Of a DNA stretch of 64,000 bases, positions 37,810-47,282 are shown one piece after another; position 1 is the stretch's first letter, and each line of letters starts with the position of its first letter. Position numbers and translations under genes: made by a program. Origin of the DNA: Meridianimarinicoccus zhengii (lineage in GTDB: Bacteria; Pseudomonadota; Alphaproteobacteria; Rhodobacterales; Rhodobacteraceae); contig NZ_QDFI01000004.1 of NCBI RefSeq assembly GCF_003254465.1, positions 1-64,000 on the forward strand, written 5' to 3'. A model generated the notes under the pieces. It saw only the letters and a program-made list of their open reading frames with translations, ran no database searches and was not told the origin of the DNA.

Positions 37810-38202
37810 ATGATTTCGCTAGCCCCCACCAGCATCGCCCCGCCCTTCGCCCGCTATTCGCACGGCGTCATGCTGCCGCCGGGGATGCGGCTTCTGGCCA
37901 CGTCCGGCCAACTGGGGCTCGCGGCCGATGGTACGGTGCCCCCGGATGCACAGGCGCAGGCCGGGATTTGCTTCGGCAATCTCGACGCGCTGCTGGCGGA
38001 GGCGGGCGGCGGCCGGGAACATGTCGTGCGGCTGAACGCCTATGTCACCGACCGCGCGCATATGGCGGGATACATGGCGGCCCGCGACGCGTGGCTTGAC
38101 GGGGTGCCCGTGCTGCCTGCCTCAACCCTGATGATCGTGTCGGGCTTCACCAAGCCCGAATTCGTGGTGGAGATCGAGATGCTCGCCGCCCTTCCCGGCT
38201 GA
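37810..38202 (+). CDS. RidA family protein
   Basis: A 130-residue RidA/YjgF/YER057c/UK114 protein. It has PPFARYSHGVMLPPGMRLLATSGQLG, the fold's central NLDALLAEAGGGREHVVRLNAYVTD and the C-terminal segment PASTLMIVSGFTKPEFVVEIEMLA, close to the family's PAR..v consensus. RidA proteins hydrolyse reactive imines and enamines, and relatives (RutC) act in pyrimidine breakdown. Divergence from the deaminase-containing operon suggests a shared pathway. GGAG lies before the ATG. Confidence 0.88.
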   Translation: MISLAPTSIAPPFARYSHGVMLPPGMRLLATSGQLGLAADGTVPPDAQAQAGICFGNLDALLAEAGGGREHVVRLNAYVTDRAHMAGYMAARDAWLDGVPVLPASTLMIVSGFTKPEFVVEIEMLAALPG

Positions 38203-38206
38203 GGGT

Positions 38207-38875
38207 TCACGCCGCCAGCGGTTCGATCAGGTCCGGGCCGGTCGCGCGGTTGGAATTGACTGCCGTGCCGACCCGGTGCCAGACCAGCGCATCCTCGGGC
38301 GCGGCCTGCATCAGCCGCGCGGCCCCCTTCCCGGCCTCCCCCAGCCAGAGCGGCCAATCGGCAGGGTCGAGGATGACCGGCATCCGGTGGTGCAGTTCGG
38401 CCATGGCCGGGTTCGCAGCCGTCGTGACGATGGCGCAGGTGGCCAGATGCGTGCCATCCGCCCCGGACCAGTCCTGCCAGACGCCCGCCATGACCAGCGG
38501 GGCGCCGTCCGCGCGGGCGATGAACCATGGCAGACGGTTGCCCGCTTCGTCCTTGGTCCATTCATAGAAACCCGTCGCGGGGATCAGGCAGCGCCGTTCC
38601 CGCGCGGCAGCACGAAAGGCGGGCTTGTCCGCGATGGTCTCGGCCCGCGCGTTGATCAGCAACGGGCCATCGTTCGGGGTCTTGTACCAGTGCGGTATCA
38701 GGCCCCAGCGCAGCGCCGACAGCCGCCGCCCCGCGGGGCCCGACCGCACCACATGGATCGGCACGGTCGGACAGACGTTGTAGTCAGGCGGCACGGGCAG
38801 ATCGTTGTCGGGCGCGGCATCGAACAGCCGCGCCATGGCGTCCACCGGCAGGGTGATCGCGAACCGCCCGCACAT
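38207..38875 (-). CDS. SOS response-associated peptidase (SRAP / YedK-HMCES family)
   Basis: Caps abasic sites in single-stranded DNA by a covalent thiazolidine link. The 222-residue product starts MCGRF, so C2 is the reactive residue after Met removal. N75 and R77 (NARAET), E105 (GFYEW) and H162 (HHRMPV) complete the active site. The start MCGRF is required for function, so the longer frame is rejected. It lies 7 bases after a secreted nucleotidase gene on the same strand. Confidence 0.93.
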   Translation of the reverse strand: MCGRFAITLPVDAMARLFDAAPDNDLPVPPDYNVCPTVPIHVVRSGPAGRRLSALRWGLIPHWYKTPNDGPLLINARAETIADKPAFRAAARERRCLIPATGFYEWTKDEAGNRLPWFIARADGAPLVMAGVWQDWSGADGTHLATCAIVTTAANPAMAELHHRMPVILDPADWPLWLGEAGKGAARLMQAAPEDALVWHRVGTAVNSNRATGPDLIEPLAA

Positions 38876-38882
38876 GGCCGGA

Positions 38883-40442
38883 TCATTGCACCATGCGGAT
38901 GCGCCCGTCGGTATAGGGCTGGTAGGGCGCATTCTCGGCAAGGTATTCCGCCGTCACATCCGCGAGGTCGGGACCGAAGTCGTAAGCGTTCATCGCGTCG
39001 ACGAACATCGCGTACCCGTCACCGCCATTGCGGACGAAGTTGTTCGACACGGCGCCATAGACGCGGTCGGGATCCAGCGGTTCGCCGCCCACCGTCACAT
39101 CCGACACGCGGGATCCGACGGGCTGCGACAGATCCACGGCAAAGCGCAGGCCCGCGACCTGCGGGAAGCGGCCGGCGCCCTCCTCGACCTGACTCACGCC
39201 GTTTTCCAGAGCGGCCAGAATCGTCGCGCCCGTTACCTGAAAGGTAGACAGCGTGTTCTGGAACGGCAGCACGGTAAGCACGTCGCCCATGGTGACCTCG
39301 CCCGACGGGATGGACGCGCGAAGACCGCCGGAATTGACGATGGCGATGGCGATCCCCTGATCGGCCACACGCGCCAGCATCGCATCGGCGACAAGGTTGC
39401 CCATCTCGCATTCCATTGCGCGGCACACGCTGCGGTCGCCTTCGATCGGCGCCGCGGTCTCGGCCACGACGCGCTGCCGGATTTCCGCCAGCGGCATGGC
39501 GAGTTCCGCGATGCGCGCCTTCACGGCCTCGTTCTCGACCACGGCAGCATCCATGATGAGCGGATCGCCCACCGCAGACACCACCCGCCCGGCATCGTCG
39601 AAGCTCACGACCAGTTCGCCAAGGAACTTGCCATAGGCATAGGCCTGCACGATGGCCGTATCGCCGACCATTGTCGGGTACGGCCCGACCGCGTCCTCCG
39701 CGGTGTTCGACAGATACGTGTTGGAGTGGCCGCCGACGATCACGTCCACCCCGGTAACCTCTTCCGCGATGGCGAGATCGACGCGATAGCCCGAATGGCT
39801 CAGCACGATGATCTTGTTCACCCCGTCGGCTTCCAGCCGGTCCACCTCGGTCTGGACGGCCGGGGCCGGCGCCGTGAAAGTAACATTCGGGCCGGGGCTT
39901 GCCAGTTCGTCGGTATCCTCGGGCGTCAGGCCGATCAGACCGATCCGTTCTCCGCCACGCTCGATCACGGTGGATTTCATCAGCACATCGGCCAGCGTGG
40001 GCTCGGCCGAGACATCCGCATTCGACATCAGCACCGGGAAATCGACCGCGTCCATGAAACCGCGCAGCACCTCGGGGCCGTCGTCGAATTCGTGGTTTCC
40101 CACCGTCATCGCGTCATAGCCGAGCCGGTTCATCATCTCGGCCGCGGCCTTGCCCTTGTAATAGGTGTAAAACAGCGTGCCCTGGAACTGGTCGCCACCA
40201 TCCACGAGGATTGATGCACCTGCGCGCGCACGCGCCTCCGCGATCGCGCTGGCAAGACGGGCCGATCCGCCGAAACACTCGCCCGCCGCGTTGTCCTCGG
40301 CTGAACAGCCGCTGTCATACGCACTGATCGGCTCGAACCGCGCATGGAAATCGTTCGTGTGCAGGATCGTGAGATCGAAATCCGCCTGTGCGGCGGTGGT
40401 GACGGCGATCAGCGCGGTGGTGGCGAACAGGCATGTTTTCAT
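38883..40442 (-). CDS. secreted 5'-nucleotidase / metallophosphatase (UshA family)
   Basis: A 519-residue periplasmic enzyme with a signal peptide (MKTCLFATTALIAVTTAAQA). The calcineurin-like domain has LHTNDFH, DGGDQFQG, GNHEFDDG and GGHSNT metal motifs. The C-terminal 5'-nucleotidase domain has NSGGLRASI and NNFVRNGGDGY. It releases phosphate and nucleosides from extracellular nucleotides. GGAG precedes the ATG. Confidence 0.93.
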   Translation of the reverse strand: MKTCLFATTALIAVTTAAQADFDLTILHTNDFHARFEPISAYDSGCSAEDNAAGECFGGSARLASAIAEARARAGASILVDGGDQFQGTLFYTYYKGKAAAEMMNRLGYDAMTVGNHEFDDGPEVLRGFMDAVDFPVLMSNADVSAEPTLADVLMKSTVIERGGERIGLIGLTPEDTDELASPGPNVTFTAPAPAVQTEVDRLEADGVNKIIVLSHSGYRVDLAIAEEVTGVDVIVGGHSNTYLSNTAEDAVGPYPTMVGDTAIVQAYAYGKFLGELVVSFDDAGRVVSAVGDPLIMDAAVVENEAVKARIAELAMPLAEIRQRVVAETAAPIEGDRSVCRAMECEMGNLVADAMLARVADQGIAIAIVNSGGLRASIPSGEVTMGDVLTVLPFQNTLSTFQVTGATILAALENGVSQVEEGAGRFPQVAGLRFAVDLSQPVGSRVSDVTVGGEPLDPDRVYGAVSNNFVRNGGDGYAMFVDAMNAYDFGPDLADVTAEYLAENAPYQPYTDGRIRMVQ

Positions 40443-40551
40443 GGGTTACTCCGTGTGGGGGCAAACAAGGCCAAGGCGAGCATGGCACGAAACGGACAGG
40501 CTGCAAACGCCGTGCGCTTGACGGTCCGCGCCGTTCGGGTCAGATGGCGGC

Positions 40552-40890
40552 ATGCTGATCTACAAGATTTTCCGTGCGGCGGAATGGTCCGCCCTCGACA
40601 GCGCAGGCGACACCGCTGGCGCGCCCATCGACATCGATGACGGGTTCATCCATTTCTCCACCGGCACGCAAGCTGCCGAGACGGCGGCGAAGCATTTCGC
40701 CGGGGTCGAGGGGCTGGTGCTCGCCGCCGTCGAGACCGATGCACTGGGCGACGATCTGCGATGGGAGCCGTCGCGCGGCGGTGCGCTCTTTCCGCATCTC
40801 TATCGCCGCCTGCGCCGGGACGAAGTGGCATGGACCGCACCGCTGCCCGTCGGCCCGGACGGCAGCCACGCGTTCCCCATGTTGCCATGA
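40552..40890 (+). CDS. DUF952 family protein
   Basis: A 112-residue protein of the DUF952 family (glutathione S-transferase-like annotation in some databases), with [21 protein letters not shown] and the C-terminal HLYRRL. Function unknown. Its stop overlaps the pyrD start by ATGA, so the two are co-translated. Confidence 0.88.
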   Translation: MLIYKIFRAAEWSALDSAGDTAGAPIDIDDGFIHFSTGTQAAETAAKHFAGVEGLVLAAVETDALGDDLRWEPSRGGALFPHLYRRLRRDEVAWTAPLPVGPDGSHAFPMLP

Positions 40891-41945
40891 ACGTCGCAGA
40901 GCGGATCGGGCTGGCGCTGCTGCACCGCATGGACCCGGAGCGCGCTCATGACATGGCGCTGGCGGCGCTGGCGCGGGGCATGGTTCCGCTGCCCGGCCCC
41001 GTCACATCCGACCGGCTGCGCACGCGGCTGGCGGGGCTGGACCTGCCCAACCCCGTCGGGCTGGCGGCGGGCTTCGACAAGACCGGGCGCGCCATGGCGC
41101 CGATCACGCGGGCGGGGTTCGGCTTCGCCGAATTGGGAGGCGTGACACCGCGCCCGCAGCCCGGAAACCCGAAGCCCCGCCTGTTCCGGCTGGCCGAGGA
41201 CGAGGCCGTCATCAACCGCTTCGGGCTGAACGGCGCGGGGGCCGCGGCCATGGCGACACGCCTGCGTGACAGGCCGAAGGGCTTCGTGATGGGACTGAAC
41301 CTTGGCGCGAACAAGGACAGCGCCGACCGCGCGCAGGACTACGTCGAGGTGCTGGAGACCTGCGGACCCTTCGTCGATTATGTGACCGTCAACGTGTCTT
41401 CGCCCAACACCGAGAACCTGCGCGACCTGCAGGGCCGCGCGGCGCTCTGGGCGCTTCTGACCGGGGTGATGGACGCACGCGCACGGCTCGACCGCCGCAT
41501 ACCCGTTTTTGTCAAGATCGCGCCCGACCTGACCGATGCAGAGCTTGCCGATATCGCCGAGGTTGCTTTGGCCAGCGCCATCGACGGGATCGTGGCCACC
41601 AACACCACCATTGCGCGCGACGGGCTGACCAGCCGGCACGCGCATGAGACGGGCGGGCTGTCGGGCGCACCGCTGTTCGACCGCTCCACCCGCGTGCTTG
41701 CGCGCCTGTCGCAGCTGACGGGCGGCAGGCTGCCGCTGATCGGCGTGGGCGGCGTGGGCAGCGCCGAACAGGCCTATGCGAAGATCCGCGCGGGCGCGTC
41801 GGCGGTGCAGCTCTATTCCGCGCTGGTCTATCACGGACTGTCGCTGGTGCCGCGGATCGCGCGGGGCCTCGACGACCTGCTGGCCCGCGACGGCTATGCC
41901 ACCGTGGCAGACGCGGTGGGCACGGGCCGCGACGACTGGCTCTAG
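40887..41945 (+). CDS. pyrD: dihydroorotate dehydrogenase (quinone), class 2
   Basis: Oxidises dihydroorotate to orotate at the membrane, passing electrons to quinone. The 352-residue FMN enzyme has a class 2 N-terminal helical extension (residues 1-40), [12 protein letters not shown], the catalytic Ser region [18 protein letters not shown] and [20 protein letters not shown]. The ATG overlaps the DUF952 stop. The last 4 bases overlap the convergent MATE gene's stop. Confidence 0.95.
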   Translation: MNVAERIGLALLHRMDPERAHDMALAALARGMVPLPGPVTSDRLRTRLAGLDLPNPVGLAAGFDKTGRAMAPITRAGFGFAELGGVTPRPQPGNPKPRLFRLAEDEAVINRFGLNGAGAAAMATRLRDRPKGFVMGLNLGANKDSADRAQDYVEVLETCGPFVDYVTVNVSSPNTENLRDLQGRAALWALLTGVMDARARLDRRIPVFVKIAPDLTDAELADIAEVALASAIDGIVATNTTIARDGLTSRHAHETGGLSGAPLFDRSTRVLARLSQLTGGRLPLIGVGGVGSAEQAYAKIRAGASAVQLYSALVYHGLSLVPRIARGLDDLLARDGYATVADAVGTGRDDWL

Positions 41946-43270
41946 GCTTCGGCCTGCCGCTCCAGCGCCGGGTATCGCGCCGCCAGCGTCGCGCCGCGCG
42001 CAACGAAGCTCACGATGAACGCAGCCCAGAGCCCGTGATTGCCGAAGGCGGGCACCAGCAGCGCCGCCGCCACGGCATAGACCAGCGTGCTCAGGATCAT
42101 CATGTTGCGCATGTCGGCTGTCCGGGTCGCACCGATGAAGACGCCATCGAGCATCCAGGCCACCGCCCCGATCACGGGCACCGCGACCATCCATGACAGG
42201 TAGGCGCGCGCGGCGTCGCGCACCGGCTCGGACGTGGTCAGCAGGTCGATCAGCGCCCCGCCCCCGACCGCGAAGGCGAGCGCCAGCGCAGCACCGCTGC
42301 CGATGCCCCATATCCCCGTGAGCAGCGCCGCCCGCCGCAGGTCTGACCGCGCCCGCGCGCCCATGGCCTGACCCACCAGCGCCTCTGCCGAAAAGGCGAA
42401 GCCGTCCAGCGCATAGGCGGTGACATACATGAACTGCAGCAGCACCTGGTTCGCCGCAAGCCGCACATCCCCGAACCCGGCGGCAAGGAACAGGAAGGAC
42501 AGGAACACCGCCTCCAGCAGCAGCGACCGGATCAGGATGTCGCCGTTGACCTGCGCCAGATGCACCAGCCGCGCGCGGTCCAAAACCCGCGGCCAGTCGC
42601 GGAAGGCTGGCATCCCCAGCGCGTCGCGGCAGAACCAGAGCCCCAGCGCCAGCCCGGACCACTCCGCGATCAGGGTGGCCGCCGCCACGCCCTCGACCCC
42701 CCAGCCCATGACCGGCACGAACAGAAGGTCCAGCCCGATGTTAAGCCCGTTCATGGCCAGCTGGATCACCAGCACCGCGCGCGTGCGTTCCTGCGCGATC
42801 AGCCAGCCGGTGACGGCGAAGATCCCGATGGCCGCCGGGGCGGACCAGATGCGCAACCCCATATAGGCACGGGCCAGCGTTTCGACCTCGTCCGACGCGG
42901 GCGCCAGTGCGAAGGCCCCCGAGAACAGCAGCCATTGCCCCGCGATCAGCGCGGCACCGCCAAACCCCGCCAGCATCAGCCCGCGCGCCAGCAAGGCGGC
43001 GACCTCCGCGTCATCGCCCGCGCCACGGGCCTGCGCCGCAAGCCCTGTCATGCCCATGCGCAGGAAGCCGAACACCCAGTAGACGGCGGTCAGGAAGACG
43101 GCACCCAGCCCCACGGCCCCGATGGGCGCGGCCTCACCCATCTGGCCCACGACGCCCGTATCCACGAGCCCGAGGATCGGGACGGTGGCGTTCGACAGAA
43201 CGATGGGCAGCGCGATATGCAGCACCCGGCGGTGCGACAGCCGCACGGGTCCGGCGGCAAGATCAGTCAC
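41942..43270 (-). CDS. MATE family efflux transporter (DinF-like)
   Basis: A 442-residue protein with about 12 hydrophobic helices. The N-terminal [25 protein letters not shown] is the DinF-branch MATE signature, repeated in diverged form in the second half ([31 protein letters not shown]). It exports drugs or metabolites with Na+ or H+. Its start overlaps the upstream thioesterase stop by 8 bases, so it is the last gene of a thioesterase-thioesterase-MATE operon. Confidence 0.92.
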   Translation of the reverse strand: MTDLAAGPVRLSHRRVLHIALPIVLSNATVPILGLVDTGVVGQMGEAAPIGAVGLGAVFLTAVYWVFGFLRMGMTGLAAQARGAGDDAEVAALLARGLMLAGFGGAALIAGQWLLFSGAFALAPASDEVETLARAYMGLRIWSAPAAIGIFAVTGWLIAQERTRAVLVIQLAMNGLNIGLDLLFVPVMGWGVEGVAAATLIAEWSGLALGLWFCRDALGMPAFRDWPRVLDRARLVHLAQVNGDILIRSLLLEAVFLSFLFLAAGFGDVRLAANQVLLQFMYVTAYALDGFAFSAEALVGQAMGARARSDLRRAALLTGIWGIGSGAALALAFAVGGGALIDLLTTSEPVRDAARAYLSWMVAVPVIGAVAWMLDGVFIGATRTADMRNMMILSTLVYAVAAALLVPAFGNHGLWAAFIVSFVARGATLAARYPALERQAEA

Positions 43271-43781
43271 GGACAGGCGGCTCCGGCATCACGAAATGGC
43301 CGGTCGCTTGAGCGAACAGGCGGTTGCGATTGTCCTGCCAGCCCTCGACATGGACGCTGGCATAGCGCCGCCCGGACCGGTTCACCCGCGCCCGCGCATA
43401 GGCATCGCGCGGCAGGCCCGAGCGCAGGAAATCGACGGTGAAGTCCACCGTCTTGGGCATCCGCAGGCGGTTGTCCTGCGCCACCTGCTCGGGTGTCAGG
43501 CGCCCGCTTTCGATCTCGGGCCAGAGCCCCGACCATGTCAGTTCCACCAGTGCCGCGACTTCCAGGAAGCCCGCGGTCGCACCGCCATGGAGCGCGGGGA
43601 GCACCGGGTTGCCGATCAGCGTCTCGCGGAAGGGCAGGATCGCGGTCAGTTCGTCCCCGCGGCGTTCGAACACCACGCCCAGCGTGCCGATAAAGGGCAC
43701 CCGCCCCACAAGTGCGGCCAGCGTCGCGTCGCGCCGCTGCTTGACCACCTGCATCGGTTCGGGGCGGGTGCGGCCGGTCAT
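43263..43781 (-). CDS. PaaI-type acyl-CoA thioesterase (1)
   Basis: A 172-residue hotdog-fold protein. The motif NPVLPALHGGATAGFLEVAA, with HGG and an acidic residue one helix turn later, matches PaaI-like thioesterases that hydrolyse acyl- or aryl-CoA. An additional helical segment (residues about 95-110) is inserted relative to the shorter paralogue upstream. It overlaps its neighbours on both sides. Confidence 0.85.
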   Translation of the reverse strand: MTGRTRPEPMQVVKQRRDATLAALVGRVPFIGTLGVVFERRGDELTAILPFRETLIGNPVLPALHGGATAGFLEVAALVELTWSGLWPEIESGRLTPEQVAQDNRLRMPKTVDFTVDFLRSGLPRDAYARARVNRSGRRYASVHVEGWQDNRNRLFAQATGHFVMPEPPVRD

Positions 43782-44224
43782 CCGTCGCCCTCCGGACGGG
43801 ACACGGTGAAGGCCCCCGCGGCGGTGGCGATGGGCGTGTCGGGATCATCGTCATGGGCCGTCGCCCGGACGAAGGCGATGGTGCGGGTCACGCGGATGCA
43901 TTCGGCCCGAGCGCGCACGGTCTGCCCCGGCTGCGCCCCGCGCATGTAGTCGATGCGCAGATCGAGCGTCGCGGTGGCCACGCCCGCATCCGGATGGCTC
44001 ATCACCGCGCCGCCGCAGGTCGTGTCCATCAGCGCCGACACCGCACCGCCATGCATCACGCCGGTTGCCGGATCGCCCACCAGATCGGCACGGTAGGGCA
44101 ACGCGAGCTCCGCCCAGCCCGCACCGACGCCAAGCATATCGAGCCCGAGCGCGCGGGCATAGGGCAGATCGGTGATGAAGGCGCGCACGGCGGCGATCCG
44201 CGCTTCGGTATCCGCATCCGTCAT
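43778..44224 (-). CDS. PaaI-type acyl-CoA thioesterase (2)
   Basis: A 148-residue hotdog thioesterase with GVMHGGAVSALMDTTCGGAV and TLDLRIDYMRGAQPG, a standard PaaI pattern. First gene of the thioesterase-MATE operon and divergent from a MerR regulator of the neighbouring acyl-CoA dehydrogenase cluster, so a role in acyl-CoA turnover is likely. The longer upstream frame has no support. Confidence 0.88.
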   Translation of the reverse strand: MTDADTEARIAAVRAFITDLPYARALGLDMLGVGAGWAELALPYRADLVGDPATGVMHGGAVSALMDTTCGGAVMSHPDAGVATATLDLRIDYMRGAQPGQTVRARAECIRVTRTIAFVRATAHDDDPDTPIATAAGAFTVSRPEGDG

Positions 44225-44381
44225 GGCGGGACTTTCATTGCTGTGCCCCTTCTTGACCCGAGGAGGACGCAACGTCCAGAGGGGGCCGCGCCGGAAACTG
44301 CCGGCACGTGGCGCCGGATGCGTTGACCGGGACGCCGATTTGCGGTTTCCTTTCCGCCCACGAGATGGGCAGGAGTGAGCC

Positions 44382-44762
44382 ATGACTGCGGACAAGGCAT
44401 CGGAGCGCCTGACCTTCAAGGAAATGTGCGCGGCGTTCGACGTGACCCCGCGCACGCTGCGCTACTACGAGTACATCGAGCTGCTGCAACCCGAAAAGGA
44501 AGGCCGGTCGCGGTACTATACCCCGCGCGAGGTGGCGCGGATGAAGCTCATCATGCGCGGGCGGCGGTTCGGCTTCAGCCTGGAGGAAATCCGCCAGTGG
44601 CTGCTCATCTACGACAAGACCGGCACCGCCGCGCAGATGGCTGAATGGATCAAGCTCGCCGACCGGCAACTGGTGGTGCTGGACGAGCAGAAGGCGCAGC
44701 TGGAGGCGGCCATTGCCGATCTTCAGGATCTGCGCGACAGCGTAGCGCGCTCGCTGGACTGA
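44382..44762 (+). CDS. MerR family transcriptional regulator (1)
   Basis: A 126-residue regulator with the MerR helix-turn-helix (LTFKEMCAAFDVTPRTLRYYEYIELLQP), a wing (SRYYTPREVARMKLI) and a C-terminal dimerisation coiled coil. No Cys metal-binding tail is present, so it is not a metal sensor. Similar small MerR proteins (LiuR/PsrA-like role) control branched-chain and fatty-acid degradation genes. Confidence 0.9.
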   Translation: MTADKASERLTFKEMCAAFDVTPRTLRYYEYIELLQPEKEGRSRYYTPREVARMKLIMRGRRFGFSLEEIRQWLLIYDKTGTAAQMAEWIKLADRQLVVLDEQKAQLEAAIADLQDLRDSVARSLD

Positions 44763-44908
44763 CCTGAACGCCCGCCGGGCATCGGCGTTCGCGCGCACAG
44801 CGCGCAAGCGATCCGCCGCTCATTTTTTCTTGAAATGAAGGAACCTCGCTTTCCCCCGGCGTCAAATCGATTACATGTGCCCGAACTCTCTGGCCGTGAC
44901 GCCACGTC

Positions 44909-44940
44909 TTGATTACGTGCACGTCAAAGCTGGTGTATCT
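44909..44940 (+). promoter_or_regulatory. MerR-type promoter with operator in a 19-base spacer
   Basis: A dyad TTGATTACGTGCACGTCAA (44909-44927) contains the perfect palindrome ACGTGCACGT (44915-44924). TTGATT can serve as -35 and TGTATC (44934-44939) as a weak -10, 19 bases apart, the long spacer typical of MerR-activated promoters. The core TTACGTnnACGTnAA resembles LiuR-type sites. It lies 50-82 bases before the second MerR gene. Confidence 0.55.
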
Positions 44941-44990
44941 CACCGCCATCCCGAGGTTGGCGGTCCCCGAACCCGAGACCGACGGAACCG

Positions 44991-45392
44991 ATGATGACTG
45001 AAACGATGACCATCCGCGAAATGTGCGACGCGTTCGAAGTGACGCCGAGGACGCTTCGCTTCTACGAAGCCAAGGAGCTGCTCAGCCCGATCAGGCAGGG
45101 ACAGAAACGTCTGTTCACCCGGCGTGACCGCGCGCGGCTGAAGCTCATTCTGCGTGGAAAGCGGTTTGGTCTGAGCCTGGAGGAAATTCGCCAGATCCTC
45201 GATCTCTATCGTCCGGACGGGGACCCGCACCCGCAGCTTCGTGAAGCCTGCACGATCGGGGAGCGGCACCTGGAGCGGATGATCGCCCAGCGTGCGGCGC
45301 TGGACGAGGCGATCGCGGAATTGCAGGTCCAGCTCGAATCCGGGCGGGCGCAGCTGGCGGAAATCGAAGCCGCGCGAAACGCGGCGGAATAA
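44991..45392 (+). CDS. MerR family transcriptional regulator (2)
   Basis: A 133-residue paralogue of the gene 229 bases upstream: [55 protein letters not shown], then a coiled coil ([20 protein letters not shown]). It directly precedes an acyl-CoA dehydrogenase gene and is probably its activator or repressor. Two adjacent ATGs (44991, 44994) are possible starts. Confidence 0.9.
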   Translation: MMTETMTIREMCDAFEVTPRTLRFYEAKELLSPIRQGQKRLFTRRDRARLKLILRGKRFGLSLEEIRQILDLYRPDGDPHPQLREACTIGERHLERMIAQRAALDEAIAELQVQLESGRAQLAEIEAARNAAE

Positions 45393-45438
45393 CCCGCTCC
45401 ATTCCCGGGGCGGTGACGTTCATGGGAGAGAGCACGCG

Positions 45439-47217
45439 ATGCCGATCTACACCGCCCCGACCGACGATCTTCAATTCGTGCTGCAGGATGTGCTCGGGCT
45501 CGAAGGGTCCGACACGCCCGGCTATGACGAACTGGACCGCGACACGACCGCCGCCGTTCTGGAAGAAGCGGGCAAGCTGGCCGAAGGCGTGCTGGCGCCG
45601 CTGAACCCCGTGGGTGACACCGAAGGGTGCACACTGGAAAACGGCGTTGTGCGCACGCCCACGGGATTCAAGGCCGCCTATGACCAGGTGGCCGAAGGCG
45701 GCTGGATCGGGCTGGATGCAGATCCCGAATATGGCGGGCAAGGCATGCCCTATGTGCTGGCGACGGCGGTGGGCGAGATGTTCGTGTCCGCGAACATGGC
45801 GCTCAACATGTTCTGGGGGCTGACCCACGGCGCCTATTCGGCCATCGCCGCGCACGGGTCTGACGACCAGAAACGGACCTACCTGCCCAACATGATCGCG
45901 GGCAAGTGGGGCGGCACCATGAACCTGACCGAGCCGCAATGCGGCACCGATCTGGGCCTGATCCGCACCAAGGCCGAGCCGCAGGACGATGGAAACTACC
46001 GCATCACCGGGTCGAAGATCTGGATCTCGGCGGGCGAGCACGACATGGTGGACAACATCGTCCATCTCGTGCTGGCCAAGGTGCCCGGCGGCCCCGAGGG
46101 CGTGAAGGGCATCAGCCTGTTCATCGTGCCCAAATTCCTCGTGAACGACGACGGCAGCCTCGGCGACCGCAACGCCGTGTCCTGCGGCGGGCTCGAGCAC
46201 AAGATGGGCATCCACGGCAACGCCACCTGCGTGATGAACTACGATGGGGCCACCGGGTTCCTCGTGGGCGAGTTGCACAAGGGCATGCGCGCGATGTTCA
46301 CCATGATGAACGAAGCGCGGATCGGCGTGGGCCTGCAAGGCTATGCGCAGGGGGTCGTCGCCTATCAGAACGCCGCCGCCTTCGCGCAGGATCGCCTGCA
46401 GGGCCGCGACGTGACCGGCACCAAGAACCCGAATGGCCCCGCGGACCCCATCATCGTGCACCCGGACGTGCGCCGGAACCTGATGCACCAGAAAAGCTTC
46501 GTCGAAGGGGCGCGGGCCTTCGCGCTGTGGGGTGCCACCCTGATCGACGAGGCCCACCGCAAGGGCGACGCGGACGCCGAGGCGATGATTTCCCTGCTGA
46601 CGCCGGTCATCAAGGGCTTCCTCACCGACAAGGGGTACGAGACGACCGTGCTCGCGCAGCAGACGCTGGGCGGATCGGGCTTCACCCGCGACTGGGGGCT
46701 GGAGCAGTTCGTGCGCGATGCGCGGATCACCATGATCTACGAGGGCACGAACGGGGTGCAATCGCTCGATCTGGTGGGCCGCAAGCTGCCGGCCGATGGT
46801 GGAAAAGCGGTGATGGCGTTCTTCGAGATGGTGAAGACCTTCCTCAAGGAGAACGAAGGCGAGGCGGCGTTGAAGGCCGATTTCCTCGACCCGCTGAAGG
46901 CCGCGTCCAAGGATCTTCAGGCGGCGGGCATGTTCTTCATGCAGTCCGGCATGAAGAAGCCCAACGACGCGCTGTCGGGCAGCTACGATTTCATGCACCT
47001 GTTCGGCCATGTCTGCCTCGGCCTGATGTGGGCGCGGATGGCGAAGACCGCGCAGGCCATGCTGGATGCGGGGCAAGGGGATGCGGATTTCCTGAAGGCC
47101 AAGCTGACGACCGGGCGCTACTACATGGCACGGCAACTGCCTGCCACGGCGTTGCACCGTGCGCGGATCGAATCCGGCGGCGACACGGTGATGGCGCTGG
47201 ACGCCGCACAGTTCTAA
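45439..47217 (+). CDS. acyl-CoA dehydrogenase, long form with C-terminal domain (FadE/DmdC-type)
   Basis: A 592-residue flavoenzyme that introduces the alpha-beta double bond in an acyl-CoA. It has [19 protein letters not shown] (FAD/substrate binding), [10 protein letters not shown], the catalytic-Glu region [19 protein letters not shown] and the extra C-terminal helical domain. The length and the N-terminus ([20 protein letters not shown]) match the subgroup containing 3-methylmercaptopropionyl-CoA dehydrogenase DmdC as well as fatty acyl-CoA dehydrogenases, so the substrate cannot be set. Start 45439 has GGGAGAG upstream. Confidence 0.9.
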   Translation: MPIYTAPTDDLQFVLQDVLGLEGSDTPGYDELDRDTTAAVLEEAGKLAEGVLAPLNPVGDTEGCTLENGVVRTPTGFKAAYDQVAEGGWIGLDADPEYGGQGMPYVLATAVGEMFVSANMALNMFWGLTHGAYSAIAAHGSDDQKRTYLPNMIAGKWGGTMNLTEPQCGTDLGLIRTKAEPQDDGNYRITGSKIWISAGEHDMVDNIVHLVLAKVPGGPEGVKGISLFIVPKFLVNDDGSLGDRNAVSCGGLEHKMGIHGNATCVMNYDGATGFLVGELHKGMRAMFTMMNEARIGVGLQGYAQGVVAYQNAAAFAQDRLQGRDVTGTKNPNGPADPIIVHPDVRRNLMHQKSFVEGARAFALWGATLIDEAHRKGDADAEAMISLLTPVIKGFLTDKGYETTVLAQQTLGGSGFTRDWGLEQFVRDARITMIYEGTNGVQSLDLVGRKLPADGGKAVMAFFEMVKTFLKENEGEAALKADFLDPLKAASKDLQAAGMFFMQSGMKKPNDALSGSYDFMHLFGHVCLGLMWARMAKTAQAMLDAGQGDADFLKAKLTTGRYYMARQLPATALHRARIESGGDTVMALDAAQF

Positions 47218-47240
47218 ATCCGCCACAGGGATACCAGGAG

Positions 47241-47261
47241 GCCCCGGGTCAAGCCCGGGGC
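47241..47261. terminator. hairpin between acyl-CoA dehydrogenase and engB
   Basis: GCCCCGGG-TCAAG-CCCGGGGC is a perfect 8-bp stem in the 65-base gap between convergent stops. It lacks a T-run on either strand. It may act as a bidirectional terminator or belong to a palindromic repeat family. Confidence 0.5.
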
Positions 47262-47282
47262 GCCGGTGCGTCCTTGGCAGCG

